Source of the DNA: an uncultured Bacteroidales bacterium
GTDB taxonomy: Bacteria > Bacteroidota > Bacteroidia > Bacteroidales > FEN-979
DNA: 64,000 nucleotides
Assembly: GCA_903875045.1 (NCBI GenBank)
Contig: CAIQUS010000031.1
Location: forward strand, 57,780-121,779
Direction of reading: 5' to 3'
Shown one piece after another: positions 36,539 through 45,550 of this stretch. The notes below the pieces were generated by a model that was not told the origin of the DNA, did no database searches, and saw only the letters and a list, made by a program, of their open reading frames with translations. Position 1 is the stretch's first letter, and each line of letters starts with the position of its first letter. Made by a program: the position numbers and the translations under genes.

Positions 36539-38209
36539 TCAGCGAACAATCAATTTCCTGACAATCCTGGTTTCACTCACAACCATTGAAAGGAAATAGA
36601 TTCCACTGTTCAATGAAGAAACATCCAGGGTGACTTCATGATTTCCAGCCAGAAAACTTCCCGGTTCCTGTTGAAGTACTTTAACCCCTTCTATGGAACT
36701 CAGGGACATACTGACTTGAGAACCGTAAGGTAAGTGAAACAAAACCCGGGTGTGGTCGGTTGCGGGATTGGGTATGGTTCTGATCGAGATATCGTTGGTT
36801 GCTTCTTCAGACGGGGATCCCAGGTAAAGGCATGGGTTCGTAACATCGGTAACGACTATACGCTCCGAACTTAAATATCCGGAACCGTAGGGCACGAATA
36901 CCCAGTATTCGCCGGTATTATTAACTTGAATGGCGGAGGATGTTTCCCCGGTCGACCAGCGGTATTCTGATTGTCCCGGTTCTGCAACCAGGTAATATTC
37001 TGATCCGATTTTTTGGCAACTTACCCTCGGACGGTTTAACTGCCAGGGAAGGGTGAGATAATTGAATGCCCGATAACTGATATAGCCTGCAGGGTAACTA
37101 ACTTCAAGTATTTTTGATTGATCGGGTTTGACAACAACCATCCATGGGAAATTACCACCGTTCGTAAATCCAAAATCGACCAGGTGGTTGCCATTTTCAA
37201 TATACTGATGGCTTCCACAGGCGTTACTGAACATCGAACTGTCATAAATATACTCCCAGGCAAGGGTGGCAACTTTGTTGGTCTCATCCAAATCATATTC
37301 CAGGGCCCTGCTCATCCGGGGAGTCGTATATTGACCATTGTCGAATATTGAAACCGAGGTTTCACTGACCCTCCGTATATCATGCTGGCCTGTAAACCGG
37401 ATTGGATCATTCGGGAAAGTAAACTGATTCCGTTTACCCCCGAGCCTCCAGAGGATATCTCCACTGGAATAATCTATTTTTGTGATCTCATTGAAATGCC
37501 TCAATGAAACCATGATGTTGCCATCCTGATCCTTTTCAACCGAATTGGCATGTGTCCAGTCTACCTTGTTCGGATTGAGAAGCCACACCGGATCAACGTC
37601 GTCGAACTGGTAATGATCGTGAGACTTCCACTCCCAAATGAGTTGCTTATTTTCATCAAATTCCTGAATAACAACACCGAACACCTGGGCATTTGCCCCG
37701 CCCGGGGCAGTGTGGTTTACTCCGAAATAATGGTATGATGTAAGATTCATGACCCGTGTTTCAGTACCAAACAAAAGATAATGGTTGCCCGGAAGAATTT
37801 GCAGGTCATGCTGGTCTGTGTCAAAACCATTGGCGCATTGGATTGAATCAATTACGGTAAAGGTGCTGTCCATGATAAAATGCTTTCCCCGGTTGGTATT
37901 AAAGTAGCTCATCCATCCATTGGGCTGAAGTTTGAAGTCGATGGTTGGCGTTTGATTCAATACTTTCGGAACAATCCGGTAGAATATGATCCGGCCAAAT
38001 TTGTCCAGTATCAACTGTGCATGATCGTAATTGCTTACAAATGCACTGGTATAAGGGGTCAGGAAATAATAGCCCTGAGTGGCTGCGGAGTCATCGATCT
38101 CCACCGTGAGAGGGGGGAAATTCTGCGCAGGAGCGCTTAATGGATTAATACCAGTGAGGAAAAAAAGAAAAAAGCACAAGAGCCGGCATTTAAAGAAAGT
38201 TGTCCGCAT
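36539..38209 (-). CDS. arylsulfotransferase-like (ASST) T9SS-secreted protein
   Basis: 556 residues with a signal peptide (cleavage near SAPAQ). The body is a beta-propeller of arylsulfotransferase type: repeated strands with HDLQILPGNHYLLFG, the segment DPVWLLNPNKVDWTHANSVEKD, RHFNEITKID and ILWRLGG, plus FTGQHDIRR and GSHQYIENGNHLVDFG, providing several conserved His. Known ASST enzymes move sulfate between phenols in the periplasm through a catalytic His. After ~430 comes an Ig-like module (EYRWSTGETSSAIQVNNTG), then a T9SS type A sorting domain (TIPNPATDHTRV to VRKLIVR). It is thus exported to the cell surface; its activity is uncertain. Confidence 0.82.
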   Translation of the reverse strand: MRTTFFKCRLLCFFLFFLTGINPLSAPAQNFPPLTVEIDDSAATQGYYFLTPYTSAFVSNYDHAQLILDKFGRIIFYRIVPKVLNQTPTIDFKLQPNGWMSYFNTNRGKHFIMDSTFTVIDSIQCANGFDTDQHDLQILPGNHYLLFGTETRVMNLTSYHYFGVNHTAPGGANAQVFGVVIQEFDENKQLIWEWKSHDHYQFDDVDPVWLLNPNKVDWTHANSVEKDQDGNIMVSLRHFNEITKIDYSSGDILWRLGGKRNQFTFPNDPIRFTGQHDIRRVSETSVSIFDNGQYTTPRMSRALEYDLDETNKVATLAWEYIYDSSMFSNACGSHQYIENGNHLVDFGFTNGGNFPWMVVVKPDQSKILEVSYPAGYISYRAFNYLTLPWQLNRPRVSCQKIGSEYYLVAEPGQSEYRWSTGETSSAIQVNNTGEYWVFVPYGSGYLSSERIVVTDVTNPCLYLGSPSEEATNDISIRTIPNPATDHTRVLFHLPYGSQVSMSLSSIEGVKVLQQEPGSFLAGNHEVTLDVSSLNSGIYFLSMVVSETRIVRKLIVR

Positions 38210-38333
38210 GGTAACAATCGTTAGGTTTTACGCATTGTAAAGATAATATATTCTATCCGAAAAACGTTCGGGTTAAAATTGTTCAACCGGAAGATATTGT
38301 GTCTTGTTTTACAATAGAATGAAGATTCCTCCC

Positions 38334-39917
38334 TCAGACTGATAAATCAGGGATTGTAAAGTAGAAAGTGGTTCCCACGCCTGGTTTTGATTCGATCCAG
38401 ATCTCTCCGTGATGCATCAGCACTATTTTCTTGCAGTTGGCCAAACCGATGCCATTTCCATCATACCCTTCTTTCTGGCTGTGCAACCGCTTAAAAATAA
38501 CAAAAACATCTTCAAAATGGGCCGGAGCGATGCCCATCCCATTGTCGGTAATGGAAAATCTCCAGGTGCCATTGACTCTTTCTGAACAGATTTGTATTTT
38601 CGGGTCGGTATCCTTTTTCCGGAATTTAATGGCGTTCGTGATCAGATTTTGAAACACTTCACACAATTCTGTTTCGTATACATTCAATGTAGGCATATCT
38701 GATACAACAATTTCAGCATTTGACGTTCTGATCAGATGATCAAGATCAGCCATCACGTTGTTGATCAGTTTTTTACAATCAACCAGTACCAGCTTACTGT
38801 TTTGGCCCAGCCGTGAAAAATCGAGCAGTGATTTTATCAGCAGGCTCATTCTTTTCGTGGCACCATTGATTGTCTGGAAATGTTTGTATGCATTGTCATC
38901 AAGCAGTCCGGCATAATCCTCCTCAAGTATCTGGATATAATTTGAAACGGTGCGAAGAGGTTCCTGCAGGTCATGGGAGGCTATATAGGCGAATCGCTCA
39001 AGTTCTTTATTTTTGATCTCGAGTTCCAATTGTTTAATAAAATTGGCTTCATGGATTTTTCGTTGGGTAATATCAATAATGGAAGCCATGATCATCTGCC
39101 CCTCCTGCGTGTCAATAGAATTGAGACTGATCTCCACAAATATTTCAGAATTGTTCTTTTTTATTCCCTTGAATTCCTTTTTTGAATCAGCATAATGCAT
39201 CACGTTGCTATTAAAAAAGCTTGTCCTTTGTGTCCGGTGTTTCTGGTGGAATCGTTCAGGTATCAGGATTTCAAGTTTATTGCCTATCAATTCAGTCCGG
39301 TCATACTGAAAGAGCTTCTCTGCCTTATCATTGACAAGAATGATATTGCCATCCCTGTTAATGAGCAGCATCGCAATGGGTGAAGAATCGACCAGTATCC
39401 TGAACTTTTCCTTTTCCTTAAGCAGTTCATTATTTGCAAGCAATAATTCCACTGTACGTTGTTTTTTTTCTTCGTTTTGTAAATTAAGTTCCTTGTTTGC
39501 AACAAATAATTGTGCTACGGCCAATTCGCGCTTCAGATCAAGGTCATGTTCCCTCATAGCCCTTTTCATGGCAGGCACCAACCGTTCAAGTTTATTTTTC
39601 AGTACGTAATCTGTGGCACCGTTTAACATGGAATTTATTGCGGCATCTTCTCCCATCGCTCCTGATACGAAAATAAAAGGCATGTGCGAATATTGTTCTC
39701 TTGCCACCTTGAGCGCCTGATTACCATTGTATCCGGGCAGGAGGTAATCGGATAAAATGATATTGATCTTTTCAGTTTTCAGGATCCTGATGAAATCCTT
39801 TTCATCCTCAGCCAGAAAATATTTGTGTCTGAATTCTCCATCTTCAATTATTGTACGTATAAGTTCAGAATCCTTTAATGAATCCTCGAGGTGAAGAATT
39901 TTTGTCATTTTGTTCAT
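38334..39917 (-). CDS. receiver-PAS-histidine kinase
   Basis: 527 residues, soluble. Receiver at about 5-125 with D57 in LSDYLLPGYNG. A coiled linker follows, carrying 1.5 copies of the same 21-residue motif (ANKELNLQNEEKKQRTVELL) found ten times in the kinase two genes upstream. One PAS is at about 170-290 (PIAMLLINRDGNIILVNDKA), HisKA has H315 in IASHDLQEPLRTV, and HATPase_c has NAIKFRKKD, ITDNGMGIAP and GNGIGLANCKKI. Last gene of the minus-strand kinase, receiver, kinase operon, 36 bp after the receiver gene. It is probably a relay intermediate, since no DNA-binding domain is present. Confidence 0.88.
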   Translation of the reverse strand: MNKMTKILHLEDSLKDSELIRTIIEDGEFRHKYFLAEDEKDFIRILKTEKINIILSDYLLPGYNGNQALKVAREQYSHMPFIFVSGAMGEDAAINSMLNGATDYVLKNKLERLVPAMKRAMREHDLDLKRELAVAQLFVANKELNLQNEEKKQRTVELLLANNELLKEKEKFRILVDSSPIAMLLINRDGNIILVNDKAEKLFQYDRTELIGNKLEILIPERFHQKHRTQRTSFFNSNVMHYADSKKEFKGIKKNNSEIFVEISLNSIDTQEGQMIMASIIDITQRKIHEANFIKQLELEIKNKELERFAYIASHDLQEPLRTVSNYIQILEEDYAGLLDDNAYKHFQTINGATKRMSLLIKSLLDFSRLGQNSKLVLVDCKKLINNVMADLDHLIRTSNAEIVVSDMPTLNVYETELCEVFQNLITNAIKFRKKDTDPKIQICSERVNGTWRFSITDNGMGIAPAHFEDVFVIFKRLHSQKEGYDGNGIGLANCKKIVLMHHGEIWIESKPGVGTTFYFTIPDLSV

Positions 39918-39953
39918 CAGTGCAGGAATAACAAGAATAAATAATGTAGAATA

Positions 39954-40409
39954 TCAGTCCTGCTGTGTGCTTGCAGGTGCAGGCTGATTCGTGACAGCCC
40001 AGTATTGCCCCAAATCTTTTATTGCCTCAATAAATTGAATAATGTCAACAGGTTTAACCACATAAGAGTTGGCTCCCAGTTTGTAACTGTCAACCAAATC
40101 CCGCTCTTCGCGGGATGAGGTAAAAATGACGACCGGAATATATTTGAACCTTTCATCGGAGCGGATGTGCCTGAGCACCTCTATGCCATTCATCCTGGGC
40201 ATTTTGATGTCTAACAGAATTACAACCGGATTACCATTGTCAAATCCGGCAAATTTGCCCCGTTTAAAGAGATAGTCCAGGGCCTCCACACCGTCTTCCG
40301 TCACCACAACTTCATTGGCCAGGTTTTTTTCGGAAAGTGCCGCAATGGCAAGTTCTACATCCTTGGGACTATCGTCAACGATCAGGATTTTTTTCACCTC
40401 CTTATTCAT
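39954..40409 (-). CDS. stand-alone response regulator (Rcp1/CheY type)
   Basis: 151 residues from the ATG at 40409; the longer frame from 40490 overlaps the kinase gene. It is a single receiver domain with VDDSPKD (12-18), phosphoacceptor D67 in ILLDIKMPRMNG and K in YVVKPVD. The insertion DYLFKRGKFAGFDNGNP is the long loop typical of Rcp1-type receivers paired with phytochrome-like kinases. It has no output domain. It begins 10 bp after the kinase stop and precedes the receiver-PAS kinase, so it likely shuttles phosphate between those two. Confidence 0.9.
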   Translation of the reverse strand: MNKEVKKILIVDDSPKDVELAIAALSEKNLANEVVVTEDGVEALDYLFKRGKFAGFDNGNPVVILLDIKMPRMNGIEVLRHIRSDERFKYIPVVIFTSSREERDLVDSYKLGANSYVVKPVDIIQFIEAIKDLGQYWAVTNQPAPASTQQD

Positions 40410-40419
40410 GATTGATATT

Positions 40420-41853
40420 TTAATTCGGTATACTAAAGAAAAAGGTGGCACCCTTGTCAACTTCACCTTCTGCCCAACATTCTCCGCCATGGCGAACGAT
40501 GATCCTGTTCACATTGGCAAGTCCGATCCCAATCCCTTCAAACTCCCTGGCTTTATGCAATCTTTGGAAAACACCGAAAAGCTTATTGGCGTATTTCATG
40601 TCAAAACCGGCCCCATTATCCTGAACAAAAAAAATGGTTTTATTGTTGTCCATGTTACTGCCAATATTAATCACGGATTTTTCCTTGTTCCGTGAATATT
40701 TGATCGCATTGGAGATTAGGTTAACCCATACCTGACTGATCAACGTTTCATCACCTTTCACATCGGGCAATTTTTGGATGTTTATTTCTATATTTCTGCC
40801 ATCTGCATCTACACTGAACGTTTTTAACACCTGGTTCACGAGGTTGTTGGAATTGATTTTTGTGCGTTGAAGTTCTGTTCTGCTTAATCTTGAAAAGTTC
40901 AGCAAGGCATCGATCAGGTTCCCCATCTCACAGTATGATTCTGAAATGATGTTCAAATACCTTAACCCTTTCTCATCAAGCTGAGATGAATTGTTTTTAA
41001 TCAGCAGGTTGACAAACCCTCCGATATGTCTCAACGGAGCCCGCAAATCGTGGGAGACCGAGTAGCTGAATGCCTCGAGTTCTTTATTTTCTGCCTTCTG
41101 TTTCTCCTTTTCTTCATTTTGAAAAACAAGTTCTTTGTTTACAATGACCAACTCGGCTGCCCGTTTCTCTTTTTCTTCGTTTTGGTAATCAAGTTCTTTA
41201 TCGGCAACATTCAGTTCATCCGCACGTTTTTCTTTTTCCCTGTTTTGAAAAGCAAGCTCCTTGTTGGCAATGATCAGTTCGTCGGCCCGTTTCTCCTTTT
41301 CCCTGTTCTGAAAGGCAAGCTCTTTGTTGGCAATGATCAACTCTTTCGCCCTTTTTTCTTTCTCCTGGTTTTGAATGGCGAGCTTTCTGTTTGCAATGCT
41401 TAACTCTTCCGCCCGTTTTTCCTTTTCCTTGTTTTGATAGGCAAGTTCTTTATTGGCAATGATCAACTCATCTGCGCGTTTTTCTTTTTCCCTGTTCTGG
41501 AAAGCCAGCTCTTTGTTAGCAATGATCAATTCTTCAGCCCTTTTTTCTTTCTCCAGATTTTGAAAAGCAAGCTCCTTATTCGCAATGATCAACTCTTCGG
41601 CCCGTTTTTCTTTCTCCTGGTTTTGAAAGGCAAGTTCTTTATTGGCCAGCATCAGTTCATCAGCCCGCTTTTCCTTTTCCCTGTTTTGAAAGGCAAGTTC
41701 TTTGTTGGCAAGTATCAGTTCATCCGCCCGGTTCTCTTTTTCCCTTTTTTGAAAGGGAAATCCGATCCGCGGCTTTTGTTCCGGCAGTGCTTCTTCAATC
41801 TGCTTCCCTGTAGTCAATGCAGGCGGGATGTTACCATTCTTTACTTTTTTCAT
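40420..41853 (-). CDS. histidine kinase with ten 21-residue coiled-coil repeats
   Basis: 477 residues, soluble, no PAS or TM. After ~36 residues come ten head-to-tail units of the form REKEKRADELIIANKELAFQN (37-246), three heptads each, forming an uninterrupted charged coiled coil. HisKA follows immediately, with H268 in SYSVSHDLRAPLRHI, then HATPase_c (LISNAIKYSRNKEKS, VQDNGAGFDMKYANKLF, GIGIGLANVNRI). The C-terminal half resembles phytochrome-type kinases. No sensory domain is present, so signal input may come by partner binding along the coil. First gene of the operon with the Rcp1-like receiver. Confidence 0.88.
   Translation of the reverse strand: MKKVKNGNIPPALTTGKQIEEALPEQKPRIGFPFQKREKENRADELILANKELAFQNREKEKRADELMLANKELAFQNQEKEKRAEELIIANKELAFQNLEKEKRAEELIIANKELAFQNREKEKRADELIIANKELAYQNKEKEKRAEELSIANRKLAIQNQEKEKRAKELIIANKELAFQNREKEKRADELIIANKELAFQNREKEKRADELNVADKELDYQNEEKEKRAAELVIVNKELVFQNEEKEKQKAENKELEAFSYSVSHDLRAPLRHIGGFVNLLIKNNSSQLDEKGLRYLNIISESYCEMGNLIDALLNFSRLSRTELQRTKINSNNLVNQVLKTFSVDADGRNIEINIQKLPDVKGDETLISQVWVNLISNAIKYSRNKEKSVINIGSNMDNNKTIFFVQDNGAGFDMKYANKLFGVFQRLHKAREFEGIGIGLANVNRIIVRHGGECWAEGEVDKGATFFFSIPN
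41116..41745 (-). repeat. ten 63-bp in-frame coding repeats
   Basis: Codes for the 21-residue units of the coiled coil. Units diverge at a few positions (for example IANRKLAIQN, VADKELDYQN), with the most similar copies in the middle, as expected if copy number changed by unequal recombination. Confidence 0.88.
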
Positions 41854-42227
41854 TGGTATTTGTCAGTAATAATTTCATGGGATGGCATTTGGGGTGAACA
41901 TTCTTTCAATGCTGACTAATTCATCTGCAAAGCTGCACACCTTTTCTCCTATATATGTTACATTACTTTTCAATTTTCTTACATAATTCACACATTTTCA
42001 CACGGAGGCGACGAATTATTTGTTTTTTGCTTTATCTTGGGTTTATATGTAAGTTTGTATCTGACTTCACAACAATTACCGGTTATAAGCTCTTAAATAA
42101 TTCTTAATCGCAGACAAAATTGTTCATTGCTAATATTTTTCTTTTAGAAAACCTCCAATTTTCAAACAAGTTGAGAAATCGCCTGGCGAGCAACCATAAA
42201 CAGCATTGCTAAAATAAACGGCAGTTC
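41854..42227. other. divergent intergenic region between two kinase genes
   Basis: 374 bp, AT-rich. It holds a 64-bp stretch (42053-42116, starting GTTTGTATCTGACTTCA) that is clearly related to one upstream of the kinase at 55971. I found no convincing TAnnTTTG box, hairpin or ORF. Confidence 0.6.
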
Positions 42228-45020
42228 ATGAAAAACACCCGGAAAGATTCCATATCCAAAATACTGCGCCAAAAGGCAGAAAACCTCCTGAGGCTGATGC
42301 TTGACAACCCATCAACCCATAAATCCATCAACCGATCCGAATCAGATGCCAAGAAACTTATTCATGAATTACAGGTGCATCAGATTGAGTTGGGGATGCA
42401 GAATAATGATCTTATTCTTGCAAAAGAGCAGGCCGAAAAAGACAGGAAAAAATATGCTGAATTTTATGATTTTGCACCAGTTGGGTTTCTTACGCTTTCC
42501 AACCAGGGTGTAATCATTGATTCAAACTACAGTGCATCAATAATTCTTGGCATAGATCGTCAGCGTTTGATAAACAGCCTGTTTGGCTTTTTTGTTTCCG
42601 ATGATACAAAACCAATCTTCAATCGTTTTTTAGCCAGGGTTTTCAACAGTAAAACAAAAGAAAGCTGTGAAGTAGCGTTAGTCCCGGATACAATTCTGCC
42701 AGTACATATCCTCATTACCGGCATTGTTTCCGGAAATGAAGAAAAATGCATTTTGATTGTGGCTGACATCACCGACCGCAAACAGATGGAAAAAGCATTG
42801 AAAGATAGCGAAGAAAAGTACCGGGCTTTGTTTGAATGTGCCATTGACGGAATATTTCAAATGACCATCGATGGCAAAATAATTGCGGTAAATGATTCTT
42901 TTGCAAGAATGCATGGATTCACCGTTGATGAAATAAAGACAATGAACATTCAAGACCTTGAAACACCTGAAGGCAGTCGACTGATACCCAAGCGTACGCA
43001 ACAAGTGATGGCTGGAGAATTGGCAACTTTCGAGGTGGAGCATTTTTGTAAGGAAGGCAATACGATTTCCCTTGAAGTAACGGCAAATCAAGTAACGATT
43101 GATGGTGAAAAATGTATACTTGGATTTCATCGTGACATCACAGAACGCAAGCAGGCAGAGAATTTATTGCAGCAGACACGCCGGAATTATGATACTTTTT
43201 TTGACACAATTGATGACTTTCTCTGGGTTCTCGATCTTCATGGCAATATAATTCATACAAATGCGACAGTTGTTGATCGTCTTGGCTATTCATGTGAGGA
43301 GCTCTTAGGAAAATCAGTCCTTATGGTTCATCCTGCAGAACGCCGCGATGAAGCAGGCCGTATCGTTGGCGAAATGTTACAGGGACTTGCAGCATTTTGT
43401 CCTGTCCCGATTTTAACAAAATCCGGGGTCGCCATTCCTGTTGAAACAAGAGTTTCCAGGGGTTCTTGGGATGAAAAACCAGTCCTGTTTGGTGTTTCCA
43501 AGGATATTTCGCAGGTAAGACTATCGGAAGAAAAGTTTTCGAAACTATTTCACCTCAACCCCTCGGCCTGTTGTTTAACTGATCTGGAAAACCACAAATA
43601 CATTGAAGTAAATGATGCATTTTATGCTTTGTTCGGATTTGATAAGAATGAGGTAATTGGCAAGACTGCAACAGATTTAGCCATTTTATCCTCAGAAACA
43701 GTTAATGCCATCACGACGCTTTCCGACCATAGTGGTAAAATAACAAATATAGAAGCCAATTTAAAATCAAAGAACGGAGATATCAAACAGGTATTGATGT
43801 CAGCAGAAAATATCTATGTGCAGGATATCAAATACCGTTATACAGTTGTTCATGATATCACAAGGCAAAAACTGATAGAGAAAGAACTGCGAGAGAGCGA
43901 GGAACTTTTCCACCTTGCCTTCGACAATGCAAATATTGGCATGTGCCTTGTCGATCTGGAAGGCAGACTTATGAAAGTTAACGAGCAGATGACCAGGATG
44001 TTTGGATATGACAAGGTGGAATTCGAAGGCATGTCCGTCAACGATATTGCTGATCCTGAATACCGGAGTGTCAGTCTGAAATTTATCCGGGAGGCTGAGG
44101 CTGGGAATGTCGATCATACCGAATTTGAAAAAGTATATCTTCATAAACAGGGATACCGTGTTTACGGGCAGGTATCAAGTTCATTGATTCGAAATGCTGC
44201 CGGTGAGCCAATGTACTTTATCTCCCATGTAATGGATATCACCAAACGCAAACAAGCGGATGAAGCCATTTGTAAACTTAATGAGACCCTTGACCTTCGT
44301 GTTAAAGACCGAACCAGGCAACTCGAAGAAAGTAATATAAAACTCGAATTTCATCTCAAGGAAATAGAACAGTTTACATATATAACCTCTCATGACCTTT
44401 CGGAACCACTCATGACGCTCAGCAACTTTACAAATCTTCTTCATGATGAATATGCCGGAAAATTAGATGAAACCTGTAATAAAAGTATTGATTTTATTCA
44501 CCGCTCGGCAATCCGCATGAGATTGATGTTAAAAGACATACTCGATTACTCCTTATTGGGTAAAGATAGTGTAAGAACCGATATTGATTGTAATATAGTT
44601 GTTCTTGAGGTTCTGGCTGAAGTGAATGATACAATAATAGCAACCCATACAAGTGTATCGATACAGAAACTGCCCACCATCAATGGTTCTCACGCAGAAT
44701 TGAGGTGCTTGTTCATGAACCTGATAAGCAATGCAATCAAGTTCAGAAATACGTCAATTTGTCCTCAAATAATAATTTCAGCGGAAATCCGGAAAAAAGA
44801 ATGGGTTTTTACCGTGGAAGACAATGGTATTGGCATCAGAGAACAAGACAGAGAGAAGGTTTTCATCATATTCCGCAGGATGGTAAAACATGATGAATTT
44901 GAAGGAACAGGTATTGGCCTTGCACTCTGTAAAAAAATAGTGGAATTGCATGGAGGACGGATTTGGGTCGAATCAAACAAGGAGGGTGGATCATTGTTCA
45001 GGTTTACAATTCCGGTGTGA
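42228..45020 (+). CDS. multi-PAS sensor histidine kinase
   Basis: 930 residues, no TM. The N-terminal helix (LRQKAENLLRL, then HELQVHQIELGMQN) is a signature shared with the kinases at 55971 and 58763. Five PAS domains follow (about 80-185, 195-305, 315-430, 435-545, 555-670; for example DFAPVGFLTLSNQG, FECAIDGIFQMTIDGK, DTIDDFLWVLDLHGN). HisKA has H722 in YITSHDLSEPLMTL; HATPase_c has NLISNAIKFRNTS, VEDNGIGIREQD and GTGIGLALCKKI. There is no receiver. It faces away from the kinase-receiver operon and probably signals to its receivers or to those elsewhere. Ligands are unknown. Confidence 0.9.
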   Translation: MKNTRKDSISKILRQKAENLLRLMLDNPSTHKSINRSESDAKKLIHELQVHQIELGMQNNDLILAKEQAEKDRKKYAEFYDFAPVGFLTLSNQGVIIDSNYSASIILGIDRQRLINSLFGFFVSDDTKPIFNRFLARVFNSKTKESCEVALVPDTILPVHILITGIVSGNEEKCILIVADITDRKQMEKALKDSEEKYRALFECAIDGIFQMTIDGKIIAVNDSFARMHGFTVDEIKTMNIQDLETPEGSRLIPKRTQQVMAGELATFEVEHFCKEGNTISLEVTANQVTIDGEKCILGFHRDITERKQAENLLQQTRRNYDTFFDTIDDFLWVLDLHGNIIHTNATVVDRLGYSCEELLGKSVLMVHPAERRDEAGRIVGEMLQGLAAFCPVPILTKSGVAIPVETRVSRGSWDEKPVLFGVSKDISQVRLSEEKFSKLFHLNPSACCLTDLENHKYIEVNDAFYALFGFDKNEVIGKTATDLAILSSETVNAITTLSDHSGKITNIEANLKSKNGDIKQVLMSAENIYVQDIKYRYTVVHDITRQKLIEKELRESEELFHLAFDNANIGMCLVDLEGRLMKVNEQMTRMFGYDKVEFEGMSVNDIADPEYRSVSLKFIREAEAGNVDHTEFEKVYLHKQGYRVYGQVSSSLIRNAAGEPMYFISHVMDITKRKQADEAICKLNETLDLRVKDRTRQLEESNIKLEFHLKEIEQFTYITSHDLSEPLMTLSNFTNLLHDEYAGKLDETCNKSIDFIHRSAIRMRLMLKDILDYSLLGKDSVRTDIDCNIVVLEVLAEVNDTIIATHTSVSIQKLPTINGSHAELRCLFMNLISNAIKFRNTSICPQIIISAEIRKKEWVFTVEDNGIGIREQDREKVFIIFRRMVKHDEFEGTGIGLALCKKIVELHGGRIWVESNKEGGSLFRFTIPV

Positions 45021-45085
45021 AAATCTAAAAATGATTCAGACGAATATTTATTTGAAGGATTAAACCCTGGCTTTGTAAAAAAAAA

Positions 45086-45093
45086 TAACTTTG
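45086..45093 (+). promoter_or_regulatory. -7 box for the heavy-metal efflux operon
   Basis: TAACTTTG matches TAnnTTTG and lies only 16 nt before the TTG start of the His-rich protein, implying a very short leader. No -33 element is evident at standard spacing. Confidence 0.45.
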
Positions 45094-45109
45094 CATAAAC
45101 ACCGTTGAA

Positions 45110-45499
45110 TTGCCCACAAGAAATAAAATAGCATTTTTTCTATTATTCTCATACGCATTATTGCTGTGGCACGATCTGATACCCCATCATCACGCTGTTG
45201 GAGTGGAAGCGTGCGTGACGGTGAATCCAGATCACCATGCAGATAATGATCATATTCATTATTTTGAAAATTTCCACACAGCTCATCCGGCTTCTTCCTC
45301 ATCGGAAATAATCCATTTTCAGTACCAACAAGCAAGGCCATTCAATCAAATCGCATTAATTCCGGCAATCTTACCTGACAAACCTGAATTTAATCCCCCG
45401 GAACTATACAAAAAGCCCCTTTTTGTAAACCAATTTGTTATCCCGATCATTGAGGGAATAGCCCTCTCCTGCGGTCTTCGAGCGCCTCCCGTAGCCTGA
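45110..45499 (+). CDS. small His-rich exported protein leading the metal efflux operon
   Basis: 129 residues, apparently started by TTG at 45110, since no internal Met exists in the frame. A hydrophobic N-terminus (IAFFLLFSYALLLW) is followed by two His clusters: HDLIPHHH and PDHHADNDHIHYFENFH. These suggest periplasmic binding of a soft or borderline metal (Cu, Zn, Ni). The C-terminal half (NPPELYKKPLFVNQF) is not recognised, though proteins of this kind precede Cus/Czc genes in other Bacteroidota. It lies 51 bp before the adaptor. Role as a metal sensor or chaperone is inferred. Confidence 0.6.
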   Translation: MPTRNKIAFFLLFSYALLLWHDLIPHHHAVGVEACVTVNPDHHADNDHIHYFENFHTAHPASSSSEIIHFQYQQARPFNQIALIPAILPDKPEFNPPELYKKPLFVNQFVIPIIEGIALSCGLRAPPVA

Positions 45500-45550
45500 A
45501 ACCTTACATTTCCTTCAATTTTCTTATTATTTACATTTAATTTTTTCGAC

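Noticed and set aside
41026..41919. Plus-strand frames full of LLVGNDQF-like repeats
   Set aside because: Antisense shadow of the 21-residue coiled-coil repeats of the minus-strand kinase.
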